Shown here piece by piece: positions 1 to 8,319 of a DNA stretch of 64,000 bases. The notes beneath the pieces are model-generated. The model saw only the letters and a list, made by a program, of their open reading frames with translations. It was not told where the DNA came from and searched no databases. Position 1 is the first letter of the stretch. Each line of letters begins with the position of its first letter. The position numbers and the translations under genes are program-made. The stretch comes from Megamonas funiformis (GTDB taxonomy: Bacteria > Bacillota > Negativicutes > Selenomonadales > Selenomonadaceae), in the NCBI RefSeq assembly GCF_010669225.1, contig NZ_CP048627.1:806001-870000 (forward strand). Direction: 5' to 3'.

Positions 1-62
1 AAATTACAATTAGGTAACTAAGAGTAATAAAATAAATTAAATAATTTTAAGGAGTGTTTTAT

Positions 63-350
63 ATGGAAAAGAAAATTGTTTTAGTTGCTTGTGGGACAGG
101 AATTGCTACTTCTACAGTAGTTAATGATGCAGTTACAAAACTTGCGAAATTAAATAATATTCCAGTGGAGATTATTCAATGCAAAATGATGGAAGTACCT
201 AGTTATGCTGATAGAGCAAATTTACTTATTACAACAACAGTAGCAGATAAAAGCAAATATAATTTTCCAGTAATTAATGCTAGAGCATTTTTAACTGGAA
301 TTGGCTTAGATAAAACAAAAGAAGAAATTCTTGCAGAGTTAAAAAAATAA
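63..350 (+). CDS. PTS system galactitol/pentitol-family IIB component
   Basis: Cytoplasmic phosphocarrier subunit of a sugar-alcohol phosphotransferase system, passing phosphate from IIA to the sugar bound by IIC. The protein is about 95 residues, the usual IIB size, and carries the phospho-cysteine loop CGTGIATST near residue 10, typical of the galactitol family. I chose ATG 63 over the in-frame GTG at 54 because the AAGGAG at 49-54 would overlap the GTG but sits 8 bases before the ATG. The IIC gene follows after a perfect hairpin; a IIA gene and the promoter presumably lie left of the window. Substrate is inferred from the operon (pentitol more likely than galactitol). Confidence 0.9.
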   Translation: MEKKIVLVACGTGIATSTVVNDAVTKLAKLNNIPVEIIQCKMMEVPSYADRANLLITTTVADKSKYNFPVINARAFLTGIGLDKTKEEILAELKK

Positions 351-370
351 AGTAGCATAATTAAAATCAA

Positions 371-406
371 TTACTAGTAGAACATAAAAATATGTTCTAC
401 TAGTAA
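371..406 (+). terminator. Perfect 16-bp hairpin between IIB and IIC genes
   Basis: Arms 371-386 and 391-406 are exact reverse complements with an AAAA loop. There is no T-tract after it, so it is better read as an mRNA stability or processing hairpin that tunes IIB against IIC than as a full terminator. Confidence 0.6.
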
Positions 407-432
407 AATTCAATAAAGGGAGAAGGCTTATT

Positions 433-1698
433 ATGGAAAATTTAGTTCCTATGTTTCAAGCGTTTTTAGGATTAGGACCAACTGTTATATTACCAGTATT
501 TATATTCATTATTGGACTGATTTTTAGATGTGGTCCAGCGAAATCATTCCATTCCGGTCTTACTATTGGAGTGGGATTTGTAGGTATTAACTTAGTGGTA
601 GCACTACTTTGTGATAATCTTGGCCCAGCAGCTCAAGCAATGATTAAAAATTTTGGAATACAATTAAATGCAATAGATATAGGTTGGCCAGGTTCTGCTA
701 GTATGGCATGGGCATCACCTATTGCAGCCTTTGTTTTACCATTAGCTTTAGTTGTAAATATCATTATGTTATTTACAAAAACAACAAAAACTATGGATGT
801 TGATATTTGGAATTATTGGCATTTTACATTTTGTGGTGCATGTGTATATGCTTTAACAGGAAGTTTTTGGCAAGCTATTGTTGCAGCTATTATTTTTGAA
901 ATTGTTGTATTAAAAATAGCAGATTGGACAGCTCCTTATATGGAAAAGTATTTTGATTTACCAGGCGTATCTGTACCAACAGGTTCTACTTGTTCATATG
1001 CTCCATTAGGTATACCTTTGATCTGGTTGATTCAAAAAATTCCAGTAATTAAAAATTTAAAAGCAGATCCAGATTCTATTCAAAAACGTTTTGGTATTTT
1101 TGGTGAACCAATTTTTATGGGACTTTTTTTAGGCGCAGTATTAGGGGTTTTAGCAGGATATAATGCAGGTGAAGTAGCTAAAGTTGGTATGGCTATGGCA
1201 GGTGTTATGGTTTTAATGCCTCGTATGGTAAAACTTTTAATGGAAGGATTAATTCCAATTTCTGAAGCAGCACGTAATGTATTACAAAAACGTTTTGGTG
1301 AAAATGCAAATATTTATATTGGTTTGGATGCAGCAGTAACTACAGGACATCCAGCAGTAATAGCAACTGCTTTAATTTTAGTACCAATAACAATATTATT
1401 AGCTGTAATTCTTCCAGGAAATAATGTATTACCTTTTGGTGATTTAGCAACTATTCCATTTATAGTAGCAATGATTGTAGCAGCTGCACGTGGAAATATA
1501 GTTCATTCTGTATTAGCAGGTATTGTAGTAATCAGTTTATCTTTATTAATGTCAACTGCTATGGCAGAATTTCAAACAACAATGGGTGTTATTGCAAACT
1601 TTAAAATGCCAGAAGGTTCAACACTTATATCTAGTATAGACCAAGCAGGAAACTTAATTAATTTTATAATATTTAAAGCATTTGCTTTATTCAATTAG
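433..1698 (+). CDS. PTS system galactitol/pentitol-family IIC component
   Basis: Membrane channel subunit of the sugar-alcohol PTS. At 421 residues it matches the GatC-type IIC length and is made of many long hydrophobic segments (for example residues 15-30, 42-60, 88-105 and repeated segments to residue 375). It begins at ATG 433 behind an AGGGAGAAGG-like ribosome site. It follows the IIB gene and precedes a zinc polyol dehydrogenase, RpiB, transketolase and Rpe genes, so the imported polyol phosphate is probably oxidised to a pentulose phosphate. D-arabitol, ribitol or xylitol are inferred candidates; galactitol is less likely because no tagatose-phosphate kinase or aldolase is present. Confidence 0.88.
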   Translation: MENLVPMFQAFLGLGPTVILPVFIFIIGLIFRCGPAKSFHSGLTIGVGFVGINLVVALLCDNLGPAAQAMIKNFGIQLNAIDIGWPGSASMAWASPIAAFVLPLALVVNIIMLFTKTTKTMDVDIWNYWHFTFCGACVYALTGSFWQAIVAAIIFEIVVLKIADWTAPYMEKYFDLPGVSVPTGSTCSYAPLGIPLIWLIQKIPVIKNLKADPDSIQKRFGIFGEPIFMGLFLGAVLGVLAGYNAGEVAKVGMAMAGVMVLMPRMVKLLMEGLIPISEAARNVLQKRFGENANIYIGLDAAVTTGHPAVIATALILVPITILLAVILPGNNVLPFGDLATIPFIVAMIVAAARGNIVHSVLAGIVVISLSLLMSTAMAEFQTTMGVIANFKMPEGSTLISSIDQAGNLINFIIFKAFALFN

Positions 1699-1711
1699 AT
1701 TAATAAAATAT

Positions 1712-1742
1712 AGAGCTGACACTTTTAAAATGTGGCAGCTCT
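1712..1742 (+). terminator. Intercistronic hairpin after the IIC gene
   Basis: AGAGCTG at 1712-1718 pairs with CAGCTCT at 1736-1742, with an inner CAC/GTG pair after one mismatch. No T-run follows, so partial termination or 3' end protection of the PTS message is more likely than full stop. Confidence 0.45.
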
Positions 1743-1766
1743 GTAGAAATAAAGAGGGGATATAAA

Positions 1767-2813
1767 ATGAAAGCATTAGTAAAAATGGAACCAGGTGCTG
1801 GTAATTGGCAAATAATTGATAAACCAGAACCTACAATAAATAAAGATCAAGTAAAAATAAAAGTTGAATATATTGGTGTTTGTGGTAGTGATATTCATAC
1901 ATATGAAGGTCATTATAATATTAATGCTAAAGATTTAATTATAGGGCATGAATTTGCTGGAATTGCTGTAGAAGTAGGCGAAAATGTAAAACATGTAAAA
2001 GTTGGAGATAAGGTAACATCAGAAACTACTTTTGAAATTTGTGGAAAGTGTAGATACTGTTTAGAAAAAGAATATAATTTATGTCCAACTCGTAAAGGAT
2101 TAGGCACACAACAAGATGGAGCATGTGCAAATTATATTGTAGCTAGAGGAGCTAGTGTACATGTACTACCTGAAAATTTATCTTGTAAAGAAGCTGCAAT
2201 AACTGAAGCAGCAGCTTGTGCTCATCATGGTGTTTGTAAAGCAACTATAAAAAAAGGAGATATTGTTTTAGTATTAGGTCCAGGACCAATTGGATTACTT
2301 GTGGCACAAATTGTAAGAGCAAAAGGTGGTACAGTAGTAATGACAGGTCTAACTAAAGATAGTGGACGATTAAAAGTTGCTAAAGAAAAATTTGGTATAG
2401 ATTATATTGTAGATGTACAAAAAGATGATCCTCATGAATTAGTTAATAGTCTTACTGATGGATATGGTGCAGATATTTGTTATGATTGTACAGGTGCTGT
2501 TCCTTCAATGCATTTGGGAATGGATTTATTAAGAAAAAAAGGACAATATGTTCAGGTAGGTTTATTTGCTAAAGATGAAGTTGTAGTAGATTTTTCAAAA
2601 ATTATCCAAAAGGAACTAGTTGTTTCTGGAAGTCGTAGTCAGAATACTCATGATTGGCCTGCAACTTTAAATTATATGGCAAATGGGGATATACGAGCAG
2701 ATTTAATGATAACAGATGAATTAAATATTGATGAATGGGATAAAGCTTATAAATTAATGAAATCTGGTGAAACTATAAAAATTGTATTAAAACCATTACC
2801 TGAAAATAAATAA
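1767..2813 (+). CDS. Zinc-dependent polyol(-phosphate) dehydrogenase
   Basis: Medium-chain zinc dehydrogenase of the sorbitol/galactitol-phosphate dehydrogenase type, 348 residues. Catalytic zinc ligands are visible as Cys39 (GVCGSD) and His61-Glu62 (GHEF); the structural zinc site is Cys92, Cys95, Cys98 and Cys106. A Rossmann GPGPIGLL motif near residue 172 binds NAD(P). In this operon it most likely oxidises the PTS-delivered polyol phosphate to a ketose phosphate that RpiB, Rpe and transketolase then handle. Ribitol-5-P, arabitol-phosphate or xylitol-5-P dehydrogenase are all possible; the exact substrate cannot be read from the sequence. Confidence 0.85.
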   Translation: MKALVKMEPGAGNWQIIDKPEPTINKDQVKIKVEYIGVCGSDIHTYEGHYNINAKDLIIGHEFAGIAVEVGENVKHVKVGDKVTSETTFEICGKCRYCLEKEYNLCPTRKGLGTQQDGACANYIVARGASVHVLPENLSCKEAAITEAAACAHHGVCKATIKKGDIVLVLGPGPIGLLVAQIVRAKGGTVVMTGLTKDSGRLKVAKEKFGIDYIVDVQKDDPHELVNSLTDGYGADICYDCTGAVPSMHLGMDLLRKKGQYVQVGLFAKDEVVVDFSKIIQKELVVSGSRSQNTHDWPATLNYMANGDIRADLMITDELNIDEWDKAYKLMKSGETIKIVLKPLPENK

Positions 2814-2835
2814 AAACTGAATAGAGGGAATTTTC

Positions 2836-3285
2836 TTGAAACAAATAGTGATAGGTTCAGACCATGCTGGTTATAAAATGAAACAATTTTTAATACAGCA
2901 ATTGCAAGAGGCTGGTTATGATGTGGAAGATAAAGGAACTTATAGTGAAGATTCTGTAGATGCTGGTGCTTATGCTATAAAAGTCTGTGAAGATGTAGCT
3001 AATAATTTAGATACTAAATACGGTATTTTAATTTGTGGTACAGGTATTGGTATGTCAATGATGGCCAATAAAGTAAAAGGTATAAGAGCGTCTTTAGTAA
3101 GTGATTTATTTTCAGCAGAAATGACAAGAGCTCATAATAATGCAAATGTTTTGTGTATGGGAGCAAGAATTATTTCTGAATATATGGCATGGGAATTTAC
3201 AAAAGTTTGGCTTAGCACAGAACATTTAGGTGGAAAATATGCTAAACGTGTAGAAGCCATGATGAATTATGAAAAAAATAGATAA
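2836..3285 (+). CDS. rpiB: Ribose-5-phosphate isomerase B
   Basis: Interconverts ribose 5-phosphate and ribulose 5-phosphate in the cytoplasm. The 149-residue protein has the family's SDHAGY start (residues 8-13), the active-site Cys67 in ICGTGIG, and the HNNANVLCMGAR block. Translation starts at TTG 2836, the only start well placed behind AGAGGGA at 2823-2829. It lies 22 bases after the dehydrogenase gene in the same transcript. RpiB/LacAB relatives can also act on other aldose phosphates, but the pentose setting here favours RpiB. Confidence 0.9.
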   Translation: MKQIVIGSDHAGYKMKQFLIQQLQEAGYDVEDKGTYSEDSVDAGAYAIKVCEDVANNLDTKYGILICGTGIGMSMMANKVKGIRASLVSDLFSAEMTRAHNNANVLCMGARIISEYMAWEFTKVWLSTEHLGGKYAKRVEAMMNYEKNR

Positions 3286-3315
3286 GTATAAAATAATAAT
3301 CATTATATAAAAATT

Positions 3316-3340
3316 AATTATCCCAATATTCTGGATAATT
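3316..3340 (+). terminator. Small intercistronic hairpin between rpiB and transketolase genes
   Basis: Arms AATTATCC (3316-3323) and GGATAATT (3333-3340) pair perfectly around a 9-base loop. There is no T-tract, so a stability or spacing element is likelier than a terminator. Confidence 0.4.
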
Positions 3341-3364
3341 TGAAATTAAAGGAGGTATAGCCTA

Positions 3365-5350
3365 ATGAATATAGAGCAAAAATCTGTAAATGCTATTCGT
3401 GTATTAGCAGCAGATACTGTACAAAAAGCTAATTCAGGTCATCCTGGTATGCCACTTGGTAGTGCAGCAATGGCATATGAATTATGGGCTAATCATTTAA
3501 CACATAATCCTAAAAATCCTAAATGGGTAAATAGAGATAGATTTATTTTATCAGCTGGACATGCTTCAAGTTTATTATATTCACTTCTTCATTTATTTGG
3601 ATATGGTTTAACTATTGAAGATATGAAAAACTTTAGACAAGATAATTCTTTAACACCTGGTCATCCAGAATATGGTCATACTGTAGGTGTAGAAGCAACT
3701 ACAGGACCATTAGGTGCTGGCATGGGAATGGCTGTAGGTATGGCTATGGCCCAAGCCCATATGGCAGCTACTTTTAATACTGAAGATTATAATGTTATTG
3801 ATCATTATACTTTTGTATTAGGTGGCGATGGTTGTATGGAAGAAGGAATATCTTCAGAAGCATTCTCGTTAGCTGGTACATTAGGTTTAAGTAAATTAAT
3901 TGTTTTATATGATAGCAATAATATTACTATTGAAGGTAATACAGATTTAGCATTTACAGAAGATGTAAATAAACGTATGGAAGCATTTGGTTTCCAGACT
4001 TTAACTGTTGAAGATGGTAATAATTTAGAAGAAATTAGCAAAGCTATTGAACTTGCTAAGTCAGAAAAGACAAAACCATCATTTATTACAGTAAAGACTA
4101 AAATTGCATTTGGTTGCCCTGCTAAAGAAGGTAGTGAATCCTCACATGGTTCACCATTAGGTGAAGAAAATGTAAAAGCTTTACGTGATAATCTTGGTTG
4201 GGAAGAACAAGAAGCATTTGTAATTCCACAAGATGTATATGATAATTTTGCTCAAAAAGCTAAAAAAGGACAAGAAGTTGAAGACAATTGGAATAAATTA
4301 TTCAAAGCTTACTGTGAAAAATATCCAGAAAAGAAAGAACTATGGGATAAATATTTTGCAGTAATCGATGATGAAAAATTATTAAATTGTGATGAATTTT
4401 GGTCTTATGAAGATAAACCGCAAGCAACAAGAAGTTTATCTGGAAATATGATTAATCGTTTAGCTAAAATTATGCCAAATTTCTGGGGTGGTAGTGCTGA
4501 CCTTGGACCATCAAATAAAACTGTAATTAAAGATGGCGGAAGTTTTAGTAAGAATAATTATTTAGGTAGAAATATTCACTATGGTGTTCGTGAATTTGCT
4601 ATGGCAGCAATTGCAAATGGTATTACTTTATATGGTGGTACAAAAACATTTGTAGGTACATTCTTTGTATTTAGTGATTATTTAAAACCTATGGCAAGAT
4701 TGGCTGCTTTGATGAAAATACCTGTAACTTATGTATTGACACATGATAGTATTGGTGTTGGTGAAGATGGACCAACTCATGAACCTATTGAGCAGTTAGC
4801 AATGCTTCGTGCTATGCCTAATATTAATGTGTTTAGACCAGCTGATGCTACAGAAACTGCTGCTGCATGGTATAGCGCAATTACAAGTAAAAATACACCA
4901 ACAGTTCTTGCATTATCTAGACAGAATTTACCACAAATAGAAGGTAGTAGTAAAGAGGCTTTAAAAGGTGGCTATATTATAGCAGAGTCTATAAAAGCAA
5001 AACCAGATGCCATAATTATTGCTAGTGGTTCAGAAGTTAGTTTGGCTGTAGATGCTAAAAAAGAATTGATGGAAAAAGGTTTTGACATTCGTGTTGTAAG
5101 TATGCCTTGTATGGATATTTTTGAACAACAAAGTGATGAATATAAAGAAAAGATATTACCACAAACTGTAGAAAAACGTTTAGTTGTGGAAGCAGGCTCT
5201 AGCATTTGCTGGGGTAAATATCTTGGCTTTAAAGGTAAATCTGTAACTATTGACACATTTGGAGCATCAGCACCAGCTAATGTATTATTTAAAAAATATG
5301 GATTTACTGTTGAAAATGTAGTTAATAAAGCATTATCTATGCTTAAATAA
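3365..5350 (+). CDS. tkt: Transketolase
   Basis: Thiamine-diphosphate enzyme moving two-carbon units between ketose and aldose phosphates; full length at 661 residues. Visible marks are GHPGMPLG (residues 26-33), the TPP motif GDGCMEEG followed by DSNN about 30 residues later, and the pyrimidine-domain block GVGEDGPTHEP. It starts at ATG 3365 with AGGAGG 11 bases upstream. As part of the polyol operon it probably provides extra capacity for xylulose and ribose phosphates; a housekeeping transketolase may exist elsewhere. Most clostridial relatives split this enzyme into two genes; here it is one chain. Confidence 0.95.
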   Translation: MNIEQKSVNAIRVLAADTVQKANSGHPGMPLGSAAMAYELWANHLTHNPKNPKWVNRDRFILSAGHASSLLYSLLHLFGYGLTIEDMKNFRQDNSLTPGHPEYGHTVGVEATTGPLGAGMGMAVGMAMAQAHMAATFNTEDYNVIDHYTFVLGGDGCMEEGISSEAFSLAGTLGLSKLIVLYDSNNITIEGNTDLAFTEDVNKRMEAFGFQTLTVEDGNNLEEISKAIELAKSEKTKPSFITVKTKIAFGCPAKEGSESSHGSPLGEENVKALRDNLGWEEQEAFVIPQDVYDNFAQKAKKGQEVEDNWNKLFKAYCEKYPEKKELWDKYFAVIDDEKLLNCDEFWSYEDKPQATRSLSGNMINRLAKIMPNFWGGSADLGPSNKTVIKDGGSFSKNNYLGRNIHYGVREFAMAAIANGITLYGGTKTFVGTFFVFSDYLKPMARLAALMKIPVTYVLTHDSIGVGEDGPTHEPIEQLAMLRAMPNINVFRPADATETAAAWYSAITSKNTPTVLALSRQNLPQIEGSSKEALKGGYIIAESIKAKPDAIIIASGSEVSLAVDAKKELMEKGFDIRVVSMPCMDIFEQQSDEYKEKILPQTVEKRLVVEAGSSICWGKYLGFKGKSVTIDTFGASAPANVLFKKYGFTVENVVNKALSMLK

Positions 5351-5396
5351 ACTTATAAAAATTTTTACACATACCCTACCAAAATCCCTAATTTTG

Positions 5397-5445
5397 GAGT
5401 GTCCTTTTTGTGAATATACAAAATAAGGGCACTCTTATTTTTATT
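5397..5445 (+). terminator. Probable terminator after transketolase gene
   Basis: GAGTG (5397-5401) pairs with CACTC (5430-5434), continued by CC/GG and TT/AA pairs with a wobble, then a T-rich tail. Transcription may stop partly here, yet an epimerase gene of the same pathway follows 30 bases later. Confidence 0.55.
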
Positions 5446-5474
5446 AAAATATAAAATTATAAGGAATGAAGAAA

Positions 5475-6140
5475 ATGACAGTAGTATTATCCCCTTCAAT
5501 ATTAGCAGCAGATTTTAGTTGTTTAGCTGATGATGTAAAAAGATTAGAACAATCTGGTATAAAAGATTTACATTTAGATGTAATGGATGGACATTTTGTA
5601 AGTAATATTACTTTTGGTATAGATTTAATAAAACATTTAAGACTAAAAACTAAAATGAATTTTGATGCACATTTAATGGTAACAAATCCAGATGCATTAT
5701 TAAATGGATTAAAAGAAGCAGGTGTTAATTCTGTAACAGTACATGTAGAAGCATGTAAACATTTATATCATACAGTAGAAACTATTAATAAATTAGGTAT
5801 GCAAGGCGGAGTAGTTTTAAATCCTTCAACAAATTTTGAGTCTTTAAAATATATGGCAGAAGATAATATTATTAAAAAAGTATTAGTAATGTCTGTTGAA
5901 CCTGGATTTGGTGGGCAAGCATATTTGCCAATGAGTACAAAGAAAATAAAAGATTTAGCAAATTGGAGAGATGAAAATAATTATAATTTTATTATTCAAG
6001 TAGATGGTGGTATTAATTTAAATAATATACAAACAGTTGTAGATGCAGGTGCAACAGATATAGTAATAGGTTCATCAATTTTCAAACATAGAGAATTAGA
6101 AAAAAATGTGGCAGATTTTAGAAAACTATTAAGTTTATAA
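5475..6140 (+). CDS. rpe: Ribulose-phosphate 3-epimerase
   Basis: Interconverts ribulose 5-phosphate and xylulose 5-phosphate; TIM-barrel metal enzyme of about 221 residues, the normal size. Metal and catalytic residues are in place: HLDVMDG, DAHLMV and VDGGI, plus the phosphate loop EPGFGGQ. ATG 5466 directly abuts the AAGGA at 5461-5465, so the in-frame ATG at 5475 is the better start. It is the first of two adjacent epimerase-family genes, 7 bases apart. Confidence 0.92.
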   Translation: MTVVLSPSILAADFSCLADDVKRLEQSGIKDLHLDVMDGHFVSNITFGIDLIKHLRLKTKMNFDAHLMVTNPDALLNGLKEAGVNSVTVHVEACKHLYHTVETINKLGMQGGVVLNPSTNFESLKYMAEDNIIKKVLVMSVEPGFGGQAYLPMSTKKIKDLANWRDENNYNFIIQVDGGINLNNIQTVVDAGATDIVIGSSIFKHRELEKNVADFRKLLSL

Positions 6141-6147
6141 TAAAAAA

Positions 6148-6861
6148 ATGGATGTGGATATATTGATTAACAAAAATGTTTTACCTATGCCGGCAGTATC
6201 AGCTTCTGTATCTTGTATGGATTTAGGAAATTTAGCGGATAGTATAAAAAAAGTAGAAGACTCAGATGTAGCATTTTTTCATTATGATGTTGTAGATGGT
6301 AGATTTAATAAATGTTATATATTAGGAGATATTCTTTGTGATTATTTAAAAAAGAATAGTAGATTGCCCATAGAAGTACATTTAGCTGTTTATGATATAG
6401 AAAATTATATAGAAGTTTTTGCTCAAAAAAAAGTAGAATATATAGCAGTTCATTATGAAGCCATGAAAAATCCTAAAGAGATTTTTGCTAAGATACGTAG
6501 CTTAGGGGCAAAACCTGTATTAGCTTATAGAGCAGATACCGAGCCAAAAGATGATTTAATAGAACTTGCTCCTTTATGTGAATGGATTTTAAAGCTTACT
6601 GTAAATCCAGGATTTGCAGGTCAAAAAATAAATCCAGAAGCAATAAAACATATAAAGATGATGAGTGATATGTTAAAACAAAATAATATTAAAACACGCA
6701 TTCAAGCAGATGGAAATGTAAATAAAAATACAACAAGAATGCTTGCTGAGGCGGGTGTTACAATTTTTACAGGAGGAACTTCAGGGTTATTTTTGGCAGG
6801 TAAAAGTATACAAGAAAATTTGAGAGAACTATTAGCACCGACAAAAGAATTTATTGATTAA
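6148..6861 (+). CDS. Second, divergent ribulose-phosphate-epimerase family protein
   Basis: A 237-residue member of the Rpe family that is clearly not a recent copy of its neighbour. Metal-site motifs are retained in altered form (HYDVVDG, EVHLAV, QADGN) and the phosphate loop reads NPGFAGQ. It may epimerise another ketose phosphate, such as allulose 6-phosphate or a product specific to the imported polyol, or be a second Rpe. It lies 7 bases after rpe with no visible ribosome site before ATG 6148, which suggests translational coupling. Specific activity is unknown. Confidence 0.75.
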   Translation: MDVDILINKNVLPMPAVSASVSCMDLGNLADSIKKVEDSDVAFFHYDVVDGRFNKCYILGDILCDYLKKNSRLPIEVHLAVYDIENYIEVFAQKKVEYIAVHYEAMKNPKEIFAKIRSLGAKPVLAYRADTEPKDDLIELAPLCEWILKLTVNPGFAGQKINPEAIKHIKMMSDMLKQNNIKTRIQADGNVNKNTTRMLAEAGVTIFTGGTSGLFLAGKSIQENLRELLAPTKEFID

Positions 6862-6870
6862 TAAAAAATG

Positions 6871-6920
6871 GCTGTAGCGAATTGAGTTATCATTTTGTTA
6901 CAGCTATTTATCTTTATTTT
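6871..6920 (+). terminator. Terminator of the polyol operon
   Basis: GCTGTA (6871-6876) pairs with TACAGC (6899-6904), with further imperfect pairing inside, followed by a T-rich stretch. It ends the pentitol operon. Confidence 0.65.
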
Positions 6921-6977
6921 TAGTGAAGTTAGCACTAATTTATTATTGCCAAAATAATTTTTATAGTATATATTTAT

Positions 6978-7073
6978 TTTAGTTATTTACAAAAATTTTA
7001 CCAAATTACAGTTGGTGGAGCACCAATGTCAATTATTAAACAGTATATAGAAAGTCAAAAGCGTTCAGAATAA
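6978..7073 (+). pseudogene. C-terminal stump of an IS200/IS605 TnpA transposase
   Basis: An open frame lacking any start reads ...TVGGAPMSIIKQYIESQ... to TAA at 7071-7073. This resembles the C-terminal tail of IS605-family Y1 transposases, in which the helix carrying KQYI(E)xQ holds the catalytic tyrosine. Everything upstream (HUH motif, N-terminus) is missing. It ends 4 bases before tnpB, the usual order in IS605 elements. The call rests on a short stretch. Confidence 0.6.
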
Positions 7074-7077
7074 ATAA

Positions 7078-8208
7078 ATGATAAAAAGGCAGATGATTGT
7101 AGTGAAGACATATTGTTTTAAATTGTATAAGGCAAAAAGGAATAAAAAACTTCATAAAGTTATTAATATAGCTGGAATTATCTACAATCACTGTATTGCT
7201 TTGCATAAAAGATATTATCGTTTATTTAAAAAATCTCTTAATATCTATAAGCTTCAAAAACATTTAACTAAACTTAAGAAAATAGGTAAATTTAGCTATT
7301 TTAAAGAAGTAGGTTCGCAAGCTATTCAAGACATAACTCAAAGAATAGACCGTGCTTGTAAATTGTTTTTTAGAAATTTAAAACATAAAATTCGTACAGC
7401 ACCACCATCTTTTAAAAAGATACGAAAATATAAATCATTCACGCTCAAACAAGCAGGTTGGAAACTCTTAAAGGATAATGTGATAGAAATTAATAAACAA
7501 AAATACAAATATTTTAAAAGTAGAGATATTGAAGGAATAGTTAAAACAATAACAATTAAACGTGATACTTTAGGTGATATATATCTTTATTTTGTTTGTG
7601 AAACTAACGAGAATAAAGTTTTAGCAAGAACAGGTAAAAGCGTCGGCTATGACTTTGGACTAAAACAGTTTTTAACAGCTTCAGATAATAAAGATATAAA
7701 AACACCTTTATTTTTTAAGCAAAATGCTAATGATATAAAAAAAGCTAATAGAATTTTATCTAGAAAAAAGAAAGGTTCAAATCATCGTAGATTAGCAAAA
7801 ATAGCTCTTGCTAGATTGTATAAGAAAATATCTAATCAACGTAAAGATTTTCATTTTAAATTAGCAAATAAAATTTGTAGTGAATATGCTTTAATCTGTA
7901 TAGAAGATTTGAATATAAAAGGAATGCAAAAACGTTGGGGTAGAAAAATATCTGACTATGGATTTAGTGAATTTATAAAAATTCTTGAATATAAAGCGAG
8001 AGAAATTGGCTCAATAGTGCAAAAGATAGATAGATACTATCCAAGTTCGCAAATTTGCCATGTTTGTGGTACAAAAAATCCTGAAATTAAAAATTTGGCA
8101 GTTCGTGAGTGGATTTGCGCAAAGTGCAAAACCAGCCACGATAGAGATAGAAATGCTGCTATAAATATATGGAAGGTTGGGGCATCAACCTTCTTTGGAG
8201 AGATATAG
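7078..8208 (+). CDS. tnpB: TnpB, IS605-family RNA-guided nuclease
   Basis: 376-residue TnpB/OrfB protein, the ancestor group of Cas12. The RuvC-like acidic residues are present: Asp192 in GYDFGLKQF, Glu276 in IEDLNIKGM, and the Asp pair 355/357 in HDRDRNAA. The zinc finger Cys327, Cys330, Cys347, Cys350 is intact. Known TnpBs cut DNA next to a short target motif under guidance of an RNA from the element's right end. The start may be ATG 7078 or ATG 7093 (MIVVK, the usual family start, preceded by AAAAGG only 3 bases away). The reading frame is undamaged although tnpA is destroyed. Confidence 0.93.
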   Translation: MIKRQMIVVKTYCFKLYKAKRNKKLHKVINIAGIIYNHCIALHKRYYRLFKKSLNIYKLQKHLTKLKKIGKFSYFKEVGSQAIQDITQRIDRACKLFFRNLKHKIRTAPPSFKKIRKYKSFTLKQAGWKLLKDNVIEINKQKYKYFKSRDIEGIVKTITIKRDTLGDIYLYFVCETNENKVLARTGKSVGYDFGLKQFLTASDNKDIKTPLFFKQNANDIKKANRILSRKKKGSNHRRLAKIALARLYKKISNQRKDFHFKLANKICSEYALICIEDLNIKGMQKRWGRKISDYGFSEFIKILEYKAREIGSIVQKIDRYYPSSQICHVCGTKNPEIKNLAVREWICAKCKTSHDRDRNAAINIWKVGASTFFGEI

Positions 8209-8285
8209 TAAGACCTGCTATTTTAGTAGGCAAGTATCGTTTGTATCCAAGAATCCCCTGCCTTTAGGCATGGGGAGTATGTCAA
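8209..8285 (+). ncRNA. IS605 right end / putative omega (guide) RNA region
   Basis: Directly after the tnpB stop come two hairpins: CCTGCTA-TTTT-AGTAGG around 8214-8230 and a strong CCCCTGCC-TTTA-GGCATGGGG around 8255-8275. This layout is that of IS605 right ends, which in studied elements form the scaffold of the TnpB guide RNA, with the guide read from DNA just outside the element. The RNA would begin inside tnpB; its ends here are estimated. Confidence 0.55.
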
Positions 8286-8319
8286 ATATAAAATAAATAG
8301 ACTTAAGAAAGGGCGTTTT

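Larger units (their letters stand above)
6978..8285 (+). mobile_element. Decayed IS605-type element (tnpA stump, tnpB, right end)
   Basis: Contains the tnpA remnant, a complete tnpB and a right-end hairpin region. No intact left end is recognisable before 6978, so the element should be unable to move unless a TnpA acts in trans. The left limit is the start of the recognisable stump and the right limit is approximate. Confidence 0.65.

Noticed and set aside
371-406. Full terminator between the PTS genes
   Set aside because: The stem is perfect but no T-run follows, and the next gene belongs to the same system.
6871-7077. A complete tnpA gene before tnpB
   Set aside because: Only a short C-terminal stretch can be read; no HUH motif or start codon is present.
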